DNA of 42,189 nt from Luteimonas sp. 8-5 (GTDB lineage Bacteria; Pseudomonadota; Gammaproteobacteria; Xanthomonadales; Xanthomonadaceae), in contig NZ_JARUVM010000005.1 in NCBI RefSeq assembly GCF_029763755.1, positions 1-42,189 of the forward strand, written 5' to 3'. How positions within the stretch are numbered: the stretch's first letter is position 1; each line of letters begins with the position of its first letter. Positions 35,551 to 42,189 of the stretch are shown one piece after another. The position numbers and the translations under genes were made by a program. The notes beneath the pieces were generated by a model, which was given only the letters and a program-made list of their open reading frames with translations, was not told where the DNA came from and did no database searches.

Positions 35551-36335
35551 ATGCCCGACTGCTCGTCGTCCTCGCCGCCGCGGCGCTGCTCGCGGCCTGT
35601 ACCCACGCACCGCCGCGCAGCCCGATCGCGCAATGGGTGCCGTCGCCGAACTACGACGCGCGGCGGCCGAACCTGATCGTGATCCACGCCACCGAGGAAG
35701 GTTCGGCGGAGCAGGCGCTCGACACCCTGCGCACCGCCAACAGCGGCGGCCCGGTGAGTGCGCACTACCTGGTCGGCAAGGACGGCACCATCTACCAGCT
35801 CGTCGCCGATGCGCATCGCGCCTGGCAGGCGGGCGCGGGCGCATGGGGCACGATCAACGAGCTCAACTCCGCATCGATCGGCATCGAGCTCGACAACGAC
35901 GGCGAGACCCCGTTCGAGCCTGCGCTCATCGACTCGCTGATCCGCCTGCTCGACGACCTGTGCACGCGCCTCAACATCCCGCGCGACGCGATCATCGCCC
36001 ACGCCGACCTCGCGCCCGCACGCAAGCGCGATCCCGGCTTCCGCTTCCCCTGGAAGCAGCTCGCCGACGCGGGCTTTGGCCGCTGGCCGCAAGGAGAACT
36101 GGTCGACCCGCCGGAAGGCTTCGACCCGTGGATGGCCCTGCGCGTGCTCGGCTATCCGTTGCACATCGACAAGTCGCCCGGCTACAAGGACACGGTGCGC
36201 GCCTTCCATCGCCACTACCGCGGCGACGAGAACGACGTCCTCGACGCCGAGGACGCGCGGATCCTTTACGCGCTGACCAGGCTTCCCGACCAGGATCCCA
36301 TGCCCTCCACGGAAGCGGCCGGCGATGGCCCATGA
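35547..36335 (+). CDS. AmiD-like N-acetylmuramoyl-L-alanine amidase lipoprotein
   Basis: The 262-residue protein has a lipoprotein signal with C18 in LLAACTH and an amidase_2 domain. Zinc ligands appear to be H47 (VIHATE), H152 (AHADLAP) and D162 (KRDPG), which match the positions H50, H151 and D161 that I recall for E. coli AmiD. The C-terminal part looks like a short peptidoglycan-binding region (ALRVLGYPLHID). The enzyme should cut peptidoglycan amide bonds at the outer membrane and recycle or remodel murein. It overlaps the GNAT gene by ATGA and the AraC gene by 11 bases. Confidence 0.9.
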   Translation: MNARLLVVLAAAALLAACTHAPPRSPIAQWVPSPNYDARRPNLIVIHATEEGSAEQALDTLRTANSGGPVSAHYLVGKDGTIYQLVADAHRAWQAGAGAWGTINELNSASIGIELDNDGETPFEPALIDSLIRLLDDLCTRLNIPRDAIIAHADLAPARKRDPGFRFPWKQLADAGFGRWPQGELVDPPEGFDPWMALRVLGYPLHIDKSPGYKDTVRAFHRHYRGDENDVLDAEDARILYALTRLPDQDPMPSTEAAGDGP

Positions 36336-37188
36336 CGGACCGTTGCTGGCGACCGATACGGTCACCGTCCGCGATATCCGCTGTTGCGCCCCGCGGGGCG
36401 GGTGTGGTGCCGAGCGGGGCGACGAAGGCGCGCATATCGCGCTCGTGAGGCGCGGCGTCTTCGCCTACCACCCGGGAAGCCGCCGCTACCAGGCCGATCC
36501 CGGCACTGCCCTGTTCCATTGCCCCCGCCACGGCTACCGGATATCGCATCCCGCCGACGGCGGCGATCGCTGCACCACCATCGCCTGTGCCCCGGGCATC
36601 GAGGAAGAGGTCTTCGGCCGCCACGCGCTTGAGGGGCGGCGAGTGGAGTTCGCGGTGGCGCCGAGGGCACAGTGGGCGCACCTCAGGCTCTGCCGGGAAC
36701 TCGCGCAGCCGGCGCGCGACCGGATCGACGCGGAGGAACGGACCCTCGAACTGATCGCGCTCCTGCGCACCTCGCCGCCCGTTCCGCTGCGAGGGACGGC
36801 GGCAGGACGCCGTCTCGCGCGGCAGGTCGACGATGCCAGGCTCCTGCTGGGCACTTCCCTGGAGTGCAACCTCGATATCGGTGTCGTTGCACGAAGCGTG
36901 GGGTTGTCGCCCTTCCACCTGATGCGCAGCTTCCGGGCATGCACGGGGCAGACGATGCGCGGCTATCGCCGGCGCCTGCGCGTGGCCGCCGTACTCGATC
37001 GACTGGACGAAGGCGACGACGACCTGACCCGGATCGCCCTGGATGCCGGTTTCGCCAGCCATAGCCACATGGACGCGGCCTTTAGCCGTGAACTGGGCCT
37101 TGCGCCTGCGGCGGCGCGCGACCGGCCGAGGGCGTCGCGCAGCGCCACGCGCACGTTTCTGCAAGCCACGCGGCCACCCTCCCGCTAA
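36325..37188 (+). CDS. AraC-family transcription regulator
   Basis: The 287-residue protein ends in a two-helix-turn-helix AraC domain: NLDIGVVARSVGLSPFHLMRSF, TMRGYRRRLRVAAVL and IALDAGFASHSHMDAAFSRELG. The N-terminal domain is cupin-like in outline (ALVRRGVFAYH, GTALFHCPRHGYRISHP) and unusually rich in cysteine, with CCAPRGGCGAERG at about residues 20-32. These cysteines may bind metal or sense redox state, which is inference. The ATG overlaps the amidase gene. The PD40 gene follows after 30 bases. Target genes are unknown. Confidence 0.87.
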   Translation: MAHDGPLLATDTVTVRDIRCCAPRGGCGAERGDEGAHIALVRRGVFAYHPGSRRYQADPGTALFHCPRHGYRISHPADGGDRCTTIACAPGIEEEVFGRHALEGRRVEFAVAPRAQWAHLRLCRELAQPARDRIDAEERTLELIALLRTSPPVPLRGTAAGRRLARQVDDARLLLGTSLECNLDIGVVARSVGLSPFHLMRSFRACTGQTMRGYRRRLRVAAVLDRLDEGDDDLTRIALDAGFASHSHMDAAFSRELGLAPAAARDRPRASRSATRTFLQATRPPSR

Positions 37189-37218
37189 GTTGCGCTTTTC
37201 CGACAACGAGGCGTCTCC

Positions 37219-38169
37219 ATGATGCTTGCCGGCCTGGCACTGGCGATCGCGTTGGCTTCCGCGCAACATGCCGAACTGTTCGGCACGGGTGTGTTCTCCA
37301 CCGGTCACGACGACGCCCACATCACCTTCGCCCGGGATGGTCGCACGGCGTATTTCCTTCGCGATTCGCCCGACTTCGCCCACTGGACGACGCTGGTCAG
37401 CCACTTCCGCGACGGCCGCTGGCAGCCTGCGGAGGTCGCTCCGTTCAGCGGTCGCTTCAACGACGCCGATGTCTTCGTCGACTTCGACGGCGACAGGATG
37501 CTTTTCATCTCCAACCGCCCGGTCGAGGGCAACAAGCCGCGTCCCGACACCGAGATCTGGGAGATGCGACGCACGGACGACGGCTGGGGCCCGCCCCGCC
37601 ACGTGGCGGAACTCGGCAGTCCCGGCACCGACTGGTTTCCCGTCATGACCCGGGACGGATGGCTGGACTTCGGTTCGGAGCGCGAAGGCGGCCATGGCAA
37701 GAGCGACCTGTGGCGCGCGCGCTGGAACGGCGAACGGTTCCTGCCGGCCGAGAACCTCGGCCCGGCGATCAACACCGCCGACCAGGAGATCGAAGCTTTT
37801 GTCGATCCGGATGGGCGCTATCTCATCTTCGCGGCGAAAGGCAGGGTGCCAGGTGCAGGCGAATACGACCTGTACGTGACCTACCGCTGCGCGGCAACCT
37901 GGAGCCAGCCGCGGGCGCTGGGCGCCGGCGTCAATTCGGAAGGCTGGGATTTCGGACCCCGGATCGGCCCCGATGGAAAGTACCTGTACTTCACCAGCAA
38001 TCGCAGCACCTTCCGCGAGGAGGCACGGCGCTACGACATGGCAACCCTGGAACGGCGCCTCTCGAGTCCCGGGAACGGGCTGCGCGACATCTACAGGGTG
38101 GCCGTTGATGCGCTCGGGCTCGTCGATGCCGGCAATCCTTGTCCCGCATCGCTTGACGAGCCGCACTGA
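37219..38169 (+). CDS. Secreted PD40/TolB-like beta-propeller protein
   Basis: The 316-residue protein has a short signal peptide (LAGLALAIALASA) and several PD40-type strands ending in aspartate-glycine turns: ITFARDGRTAYFLRDS, DFDGDRMLFISNRP, EAFVDPDGRYLIFAAKG and IGPDGKYLYFTSNR. These are beta-propeller blades like those of TolB. It would act in the periplasm as a binding or scaffold protein. No catalytic residues are evident. Two starts, 37219 and 37222, are equivalent. It follows the AraC regulator closely, which may control it. Confidence 0.8.
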   Translation: MMLAGLALAIALASAQHAELFGTGVFSTGHDDAHITFARDGRTAYFLRDSPDFAHWTTLVSHFRDGRWQPAEVAPFSGRFNDADVFVDFDGDRMLFISNRPVEGNKPRPDTEIWEMRRTDDGWGPPRHVAELGSPGTDWFPVMTRDGWLDFGSEREGGHGKSDLWRARWNGERFLPAENLGPAINTADQEIEAFVDPDGRYLIFAAKGRVPGAGEYDLYVTYRCAATWSQPRALGAGVNSEGWDFGPRIGPDGKYLYFTSNRSTFREEARRYDMATLERRLSSPGNGLRDIYRVAVDALGLVDAGNPCPASLDEPH

Positions 38170-38179
38170 CCCCGGGGCT

Positions 38180-38196
38180 TGCACTATATTGGTGCA
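38180..38196. promoter_or_regulatory. NtrC box directly before the ntrB start codon
   Basis: TGCACTATATTGGTGCA matches the NtrC consensus TGCACCA-N3-TGGTGCA with one mismatch. The palindrome extends one base on each side to 38179-38197. Its last base is the A of the ATG of ntrB, so NtrC bound here should repress its own operon, as at the glnL promoter in enteric bacteria. Confidence 0.8.
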
Positions 38197-39246
38197 ATGC
38201 CCGATCCCGCCGACTTCGATGCCCTGACCACCCCGATCGCCTGGAGCGGGGCGGATGGGCATGTCACCGGCGCCAACCTGGCGTTCGGGCGATGGTTGGG
38301 GGTGGCCGCGCGACGGTTGCACGGGCTGCCCTTGGCGGCGCTGGAGGCGGATGGCGCACGGCTGGCGAGCTGGCTCGCCGCGCCCGACGGCGAGGAAGCC
38401 AGGCTGCGTCGCCTCGCCTTCGCATTCCCCGGCAATCCGCCGCGCTTCGCCGACGCGGTGCTGTCGCCGCGCGAGGACGGCGGCTGGTGGCTGGAGGCGC
38501 ACCCGGTCGACGAATTCCCCGGCGAGGATCCGGCCCTCGCCTTGCCCGGTGCGCTGGCCGCGGCACTGAAGGGCCTGGCGCACGAACTGCGCAATCCGCT
38601 GGCCGGCCTCAAGGGTGCGGCGCAACTGCTGGCGCGCCGCGCGGATGCGCGACCGGACAACGACGAGGAACGCGAACTGATCGGGCTGATCGGTTCGGAG
38701 GTCGATCGCCTGGCCGCGCTGCTCGACCGGTTGTTGTCGCCGGCACCGCCGCGGCCGCATGCGCCGCTCAACATCCATGCGGTACTGGAGCGCGTGTTGC
38801 GCCTGGCCGAAAGCGACGCGGGCTGGGCGGTGCGCCTGGCGCGCGACTACGACCCGAGCCTGCCCGACGTCTCCGGCGACGAGGATCGCCTGACGCAGGC
38901 CGTCTGGAACCTGGTACGCAACGCGATCGAGGCCGGCGCGGCCAACGTGACCCTGCGCACCCGCGCCGAGCACGGCGTGCGCATCGGCGACGCCGCGCAT
39001 GCGCTGGCGCTGCGGCTGGAGATCGTCGACGACGGCCGCGGCGTGCCCGAGGAACTGGCCGAGCAGGTGTTCCTGCCGCTGGTCAGTGGTCGCGCCGAGG
39101 GCAGTGGACTGGGGCTGGCACTGGCGCAGCAGGTGGCGCGCGAGCATCGCGGCTCGCTCGCCTACCGGTCGCGGCCGGGGCATACGGTGTTCACGCTGCT
39201 GTTGCCGTTCGACGATGCCGATGCGGAAGGAGCGGGCGATGAGTGA
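38197..39246 (+). CDS. ntrB: Nitrogen sensor kinase/phosphatase NtrB (GlnL)
   Basis: The 349-residue protein has a weak PAS-like N-terminal domain (about residues 5-110), the HisKA motif with H129 in GLAHELRNPLAGLKGAAQLL, then an ATPase domain with LTQAVWNLVRNAIEAG, VDDGRGVPEE and GSGLGLALAQQV. NtrB phosphorylates NtrC when nitrogen is low and dephosphorylates it with PII protein when nitrogen is high. The start at ATG 38197 follows an NtrC box with no obvious Shine-Dalgarno sequence. A TTG at 38179 lies in the same frame. Its end overlaps ntrC by 8 bases. Confidence 0.94.
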   Translation: MPDPADFDALTTPIAWSGADGHVTGANLAFGRWLGVAARRLHGLPLAALEADGARLASWLAAPDGEEARLRRLAFAFPGNPPRFADAVLSPREDGGWWLEAHPVDEFPGEDPALALPGALAAALKGLAHELRNPLAGLKGAAQLLARRADARPDNDEERELIGLIGSEVDRLAALLDRLLSPAPPRPHAPLNIHAVLERVLRLAESDAGWAVRLARDYDPSLPDVSGDEDRLTQAVWNLVRNAIEAGAANVTLRTRAEHGVRIGDAAHALALRLEIVDDGRGVPEELAEQVFLPLVSGRAEGSGLGLALAQQVAREHRGSLAYRSRPGHTVFTLLLPFDDADAEGAGDE

Positions 39247-40690
39247 CACGGCAACGGTGTGGGTGGTCGACGACGACCGTGGCGTGCGCTTCGTGCTGGC
39301 CACCGCATTGCGCGAGGCCGGCTACGCGGTGCGCGGATTCGAGTCGGCGCAGGATGCGCTGGACGCCCTCGGCGACGGCGTTCCCGGCCTCGTGTTCACC
39401 GACGTGCGCATGCCCGGCGACGACGGCATCGCACTGCTGCGCAAGCTCAAGGCCGCGCATCCATCGGTGCCGGTCATCGTGATGTCGGCCTATACCGACG
39501 TGGCGAGCACGGCCGGCGCGTTCCGCGGCGGCGCCTGGGAATTCCTGTCCAAGCCCTTCGACCTGGATCGCGCGGTCGAGTTGGCCGCGCGGGTGTTGCC
39601 GGCGAGCGGCAACGGCAGCGCGGCTGCAGTGGCACGACCCGCTGCCGCGTCCGCATCCGCGCCCGCACCGCAGGAAGCAGAACTTGTCGGCGATTCGGCC
39701 GCCATGCGCGCGGTGTTCCGCAGCATCGGCAAGCTGGCGCAGGTGCCGCTGTCGGTGCTGGTGACCGGCGAGACCGGCACGGGCAAGGAGTTGGTGGCAC
39801 GCGCGCTGCATCGCGAGTCGCCGCGCGCAGGCAAGCCGTTCATCGCCCTCAACACCGCTGCGATCCCGGCCGAACTGCTGGAGTCGGAACTGTTCGGACA
39901 CGAAGCCGGCGCGTTCACCGGCGCCAGCAAGCGGCATGTCGGGCGCTTCGAACAGGCCGACGGCGGCACGCTGTTCCTGGACGAGATCGGCGACATGCCG
40001 CTGCCGCTGCAGGTGCGCCTGCTGCGGGTGCTGGCCGAGGGCGAGTTCTTCCGCGTCGGCGGCCGCGAGCTGATCGAGGTCGACGTGCGCGTGATTGCCG
40101 CCACCCACCAGCCGCTCGAACGCCTGGTCGACGAGGGCCGCTTCCGCTCCGACCTGTTGCACCGCCTCGACGTGGTACGCCTGCAGTTGCCGCCGTTGCG
40201 CGAGCGGCTTCAAGACGTGCCGCTGCTGGCGCAATGCTTCCTGCAGATGGCGGCGCGCCGCCTCGGCACGCCGGCCAGGCGCCTGGATGCGGGCGCGATC
40301 GAACGCCTGCGTGCGCACCACTGGCCCGGCAACGTGCGCGAGCTGGAGAACGCCTGCTGGCGCCTGGCCGCGCTGGCACCGGACGAGCGCGTTGGCGCCG
40401 CGGAAGTCGATGCGTTGGCCGGGCTGGGCACGCGCCACGTCGCCAGCACGAGCGCTGCCGGCGGCGTGGCGTGGGAAGCCGCGCTGGGCGAATGGGCGCG
40501 CGCGCGCCTGGCCGGGGACGCACAGGACCTGTACGGCGAAGCGCGGGAGCGCATGGAACGGATCCTGTTCGACGCCGCGCTCGAATCCACCGGCGGCCAT
40601 CGTGGCGACGCCGCTGCACGCCTCGGCCTTGGCCGCAACACGCTCACCCGCCGCCTGGGAAGAAAGCAAAAAGGGGACGGAGGTAATTAA
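39239..40690 (+). CDS. ntrC: Nitrogen response regulator NtrC (GlnG)
   Basis: The 483-residue protein has a receiver with D55 in LVFTDVRMPGDDG, an AAA+ domain with Walker A GETGTGKE, the sigma-54 contact loop GAFTGA (in EAGAFTGASKR), Walker B GGTLFLDEIGD, and a C-terminal Fis-type helix-turn-helix (GDAAARLGLGRNTLTRRL). It activates sigma-54 promoters such as the one of glnA. The last ten residues or so (GRKQKGDGGN) and the TAA stop are encoded by the left arm of a palindromic element, so the native C-terminus was probably replaced. The helix-turn-helix seems complete upstream of this. Confidence 0.95.
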   Translation: MSDTATVWVVDDDRGVRFVLATALREAGYAVRGFESAQDALDALGDGVPGLVFTDVRMPGDDGIALLRKLKAAHPSVPVIVMSAYTDVASTAGAFRGGAWEFLSKPFDLDRAVELAARVLPASGNGSAAAVARPAAASASAPAPQEAELVGDSAAMRAVFRSIGKLAQVPLSVLVTGETGTGKELVARALHRESPRAGKPFIALNTAAIPAELLESELFGHEAGAFTGASKRHVGRFEQADGGTLFLDEIGDMPLPLQVRLLRVLAEGEFFRVGGRELIEVDVRVIAATHQPLERLVDEGRFRSDLLHRLDVVRLQLPPLRERLQDVPLLAQCFLQMAARRLGTPARRLDAGAIERLRAHHWPGNVRELENACWRLAALAPDERVGAAEVDALAGLGTRHVASTSAAGGVAWEAALGEWARARLAGDAQDLYGEARERMERILFDAALESTGGHRGDAAARLGLGRNTLTRRLGRKQKGDGGN

Positions 40691-40760
40691 GCGCGCGTGC
40701 GTTTACGGAAACCTTCACAATACGGGGCGCTTAATTACCTCCGTCCCCTTTTTGTTTCTT
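40660..40760. mobile_element. Palindromic MITE/REP-like element between ntrC and sodC
   Basis: Perfect 28-base arms at 40667-40694 and 40727-40754 (core GGGGACGGAGGTAATTAAG) enclose a 32-base loop, with a further AAGAAA match outside after one extra base. The right arm ends in TTTTTG, so the transcript would form a strong hairpin followed by U residues and terminate. The left arm encodes the end of NtrC and its TAA stop. No transposase is present in the window. Similar sequences are, as I recall, common near REP-associated transposase genes in gammaproteobacteria. Confidence 0.78.
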
Positions 40761-40773
40761 CAGGAGAATCGCC

Positions 40774-41334
40774 ATGCGCATCGCACCGCTCTCGTTGATC
40801 GCCTTTGCCACGCTCGGCGTTGCCGCCTGCGGAACCACGCCGGACCAGCCCGCGCCGGAGCCCGAGGCGCCGGTGGTGCAGCGCGACGCCGTGGCCAACC
40901 TGGCCGCTGCTTCCGGCAGCCTGGTCAGCGGACGCCTGCAGGTAATGACCATGGGCGCCAACGCGATCCACATTGCCGGCGACATCGGGGGCCTGGAACC
41001 GGGCAGCGCGCACGGCTTCCACGTGCACGAACACGGCGACTGCAGCGCGGCCGATGCCAGCAGCGCCGGCGGCCACTTCAATCCGGCCGGCAATCCGCAC
41101 GGACGCATGGACGAAGGCGCGCACCACGCGGGCGACATCGACAACATCGTCGCCGATGCCGATGGCGTCGCCCACGTCAACATGCACGTACCGGGCATGA
41201 CGCTGGGCACCGGCGCCGCGAACGACGCCGCGGGCCGCGCCATCATCGTCCACGCCGATCCGGACGACTACACCAGCCAGCCTTCCGGCAACGCCGGCAA
41301 GCGCATCGCCTGCGGCGTCATCACCGTCCTGTAG
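40774..41334 (+). CDS. sodC: Cu/Zn superoxide dismutase lipoprotein (SodC)
   Basis: The 186-residue protein has a lipoprotein signal (GVAAC) and a Cu/Zn superoxide dismutase domain. Metal ligands are visible in HGFHVHEHGDC, GGHFNP, NPHGRMDEGAHHAGDIDN and IIVHADPDD, and the arginine of the active-site channel in GNAGKRIACGV. It removes superoxide in the periplasm or at the membrane. A proline-rich spacer (PDQPAPEPEAP) follows the lipidated cysteine. CAGGAG at 40761-40766, just past the palindromic element, provides the ribosome-binding site. The stop TAG is the TAG of a GTAG repeat head. Confidence 0.95.
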   Translation: MRIAPLSLIAFATLGVAACGTTPDQPAPEPEAPVVQRDAVANLAAASGSLVSGRLQVMTMGANAIHIAGDIGGLEPGSAHGFHVHEHGDCSAADASSAGGHFNPAGNPHGRMDEGAHHAGDIDNIVADADGVAHVNMHVPGMTLGTGAANDAAGRAIIVHADPDDYTSQPSGNAGKRIACGVITVL

Positions 41335-41390
41335 CGGCTGTTGCCGCGGCAGGCAACAGCCCGCTCGCGTGCAGGGCGCCGTGCTCCTAC
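41331..41390. repeat. REP-like inverted pair between convergent genes
   Basis: GTAGCGGC at the left edge (41331-41338) holds the sodC stop and GCTCCTAC at the right edge (41383-41390) holds the stop of the opposite gene. A 10-base perfect hairpin GGCTGTTGCC / GGCAACAGCC (41336-41361) lies inside. The inner part is more diverged than the copies at 4-7 kb. Confidence 0.65.
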
Positions 41391-42189
41391 AGGTCGGGCG
41401 TGTCGCTGGCGCCGCAGTGGGCGAAGGTGACCGGCACGGCGTGCGCGCCGAGCACCGCGGCGAACTGCCGCTGGCGCAACTGGAAGTGTTCGAAGCGGCG
41501 TTCCAGGCGGGCGTCGTCATCGACGCCTGCCTGGTGTTGCGGCGCGTAGCGCGCCGCCCACGCGGCGGGCGAGAACAATGCGATGCGCACTTCGCCATCG
41601 CTGAAATGCGCGAGCGGTTCCGGCGGCGCGTCCAGCCATTCTTCCGCATCGGGCGCGAGCAGGGCGGCTTCCAGCAATGGCCACAGCGGCGCGAGGCCGG
41701 CATGTTCGTACTGCAGTGCCGTCATCGCCAGCAGGTCGTGCAGGGTGAGGTAGCGCGCATGCTCGACCCGCAGGCCGAACAGCTCCTGCGCCAGCAGCGC
41801 GGTGTCGGCGCCGGCCATGCCGGTCTCGACCAGGTCGATTTCGAACGCGTCGCCGACACGTGCGGTCGCGCCGGGATCGCCGCCGAGCACGAACGGCACC
41901 AGCCGCAACAGGCCGCCCGCGTATTCGGATGAAGGCGCCAGGATCCCGGGCAGCTGGCCGTCGCGGGCGCCGAAGGCGACGATCCGGCCCCCGGGAGCGG
42001 AGCGGTCGCCCGGCGCTCGCGCGGCGAGCTGGTCGAGCTCGCGGTGCAACGGCCAGCCGCGGCGCAGCAGTTCCACCGGGTCGTAGTGCGCGCCGACCAG
42101 GGCGAGCTCGAGCTCCGCCGCCTCGGCGTTGAAGCGGGCGAGGTCGGCGGCCATGCGTTCGCCCAGCTTGCCGGCGCCGGCCTGGTCGA
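41387..42189 (-). CDS. Unidentified protein, 5' end beyond the window
   Basis: The frame is open from the right edge of the window to a TAG at 41387-41389. An ATG at 42154 would give 255 residues, but the frame continues upstream (DQAGAGKLGERMAADL), so the gene is probably longer. The visible part is acidic and rich in leucine and alanine, with GGRIVAFGARDGQLPGILAP, GGLLRLVPFVLGG, HARYLTLHDLLAMTALQYEH and FSPAAWAARYAPQHQ. No signal peptide, membrane helix or catalytic motif that I know is visible. I do not recognise the family. The stop is supplied by a REP-like GTAG head. Confidence 0.65.
   Translation of the reverse strand, partial: DQAGAGKLGERMAADLARFNAEAAELELALVGAHYDPVELLRRGWPLHRELDQLAARAPGDRSAPGGRIVAFGARDGQLPGILAPSSEYAGGLLRLVPFVLGGDPGATARVGDAFEIDLVETGMAGADTALLAQELFGLRVEHARYLTLHDLLAMTALQYEHAGLAPLWPLLEAALLAPDAEEWLDAPPEPLAHFSDGEVRIALFSPAAWAARYAPQHQAGVDDDARLERRFEHFQLRQRQFAAVLGAHAVPVTFAHCGASDTPDL

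Overview
The window is a dense, high-GC (about 70 percent by eye) chromosomal stretch with short intergenic gaps and many 4-base ATGA or GTGA stop/start overlaps. Gene content (GSI-type glnA with ntrBC, a fused indolepyruvate ferredoxin oxidoreductase, DUF2239, ClsC-type phospholipase D lipoproteins, sixA-yceI) and the dispersed GTAG-headed palindromes and ATTCCCC tandem repeats point to a gammaproteobacterium of the Lysobacteraceae/Xanthomonadaceae, such as Lysobacter or Luteimonas. This placement is inference from gene families and repeats. No tRNA, rRNA, CRISPR array, prophage or transposase gene was seen.

Layout. 1-4.1 kb: end of a glycine-zipper protein, folE, a thioredoxin-reductase-like flavoprotein, DUF2239, a Tet-type MFS exporter and a small lipoprotein. 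4.1-7.7 kb: corA, topoisomerase IB, a cysteine-rich zinc/metallothionein-like protein, a barstar-secreted RNase pair and an I78 protease-inhibitor lipoprotein, with four REP-like palindrome sites scattered through. 7.8-10.8 kb: a MocR-type regulator diverging from yczE-like and phzF-like genes across a clear operator. 10.8-18 kb: a membrane phospholipase D, an M61 peptidase, and the convergent 1216-residue indolepyruvate oxidoreductase.

18.1-25.4 kb is a co-oriented run: an EAL response regulator, a hybrid histidine kinase with a C-terminal HPt domain, an orphan ParA, the phosphohistidine phosphatase SixA, YceI and a second phospholipase D, closed by a 16-bp perfect hairpin. 25.4-29.2 kb: a 63-residue protein, a hotdog thioesterase behind a GntR-like operator, a DUF1232 protein sharing a C-terminal tail with the small protein, and a coupled plsC-yheT-ybhB-like trio. 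29.3-32.5 kb: a large Ig-repeat autotransporter-like protein.

32.5-42.2 kb is a nitrogen-control region: uppP, then glnA with two NtrC-like enhancer sites and a GG-N10-GC sigma-54 promoter, a GNAT, an AmiD-like amidase lipoprotein, an AraC regulator, a PD40 protein, and ntrB-ntrC with an NtrC box touching the ntrB start codon. A 28-bp-arm palindromic element fused to the end of ntrC separates it from sodC. The window ends in an unidentified gene running off the edge.

The most unusual features are the palindromic repeats. In four genes (corA, topIB, sodC, and the last gene) the TAG stop codon is the TAG of a GTAG repeat head. In the RNase gene a repeat copy is read as codons between the signal peptide and the catalytic domain, and another element supplies the ntrC C-terminus and stop. 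No single large undescribed system is proven here. The best candidates are these repeat-gene fusions, the shared-tail protein pair at 25.4-26.8 kb, and the HPt kinase/SixA grouping.
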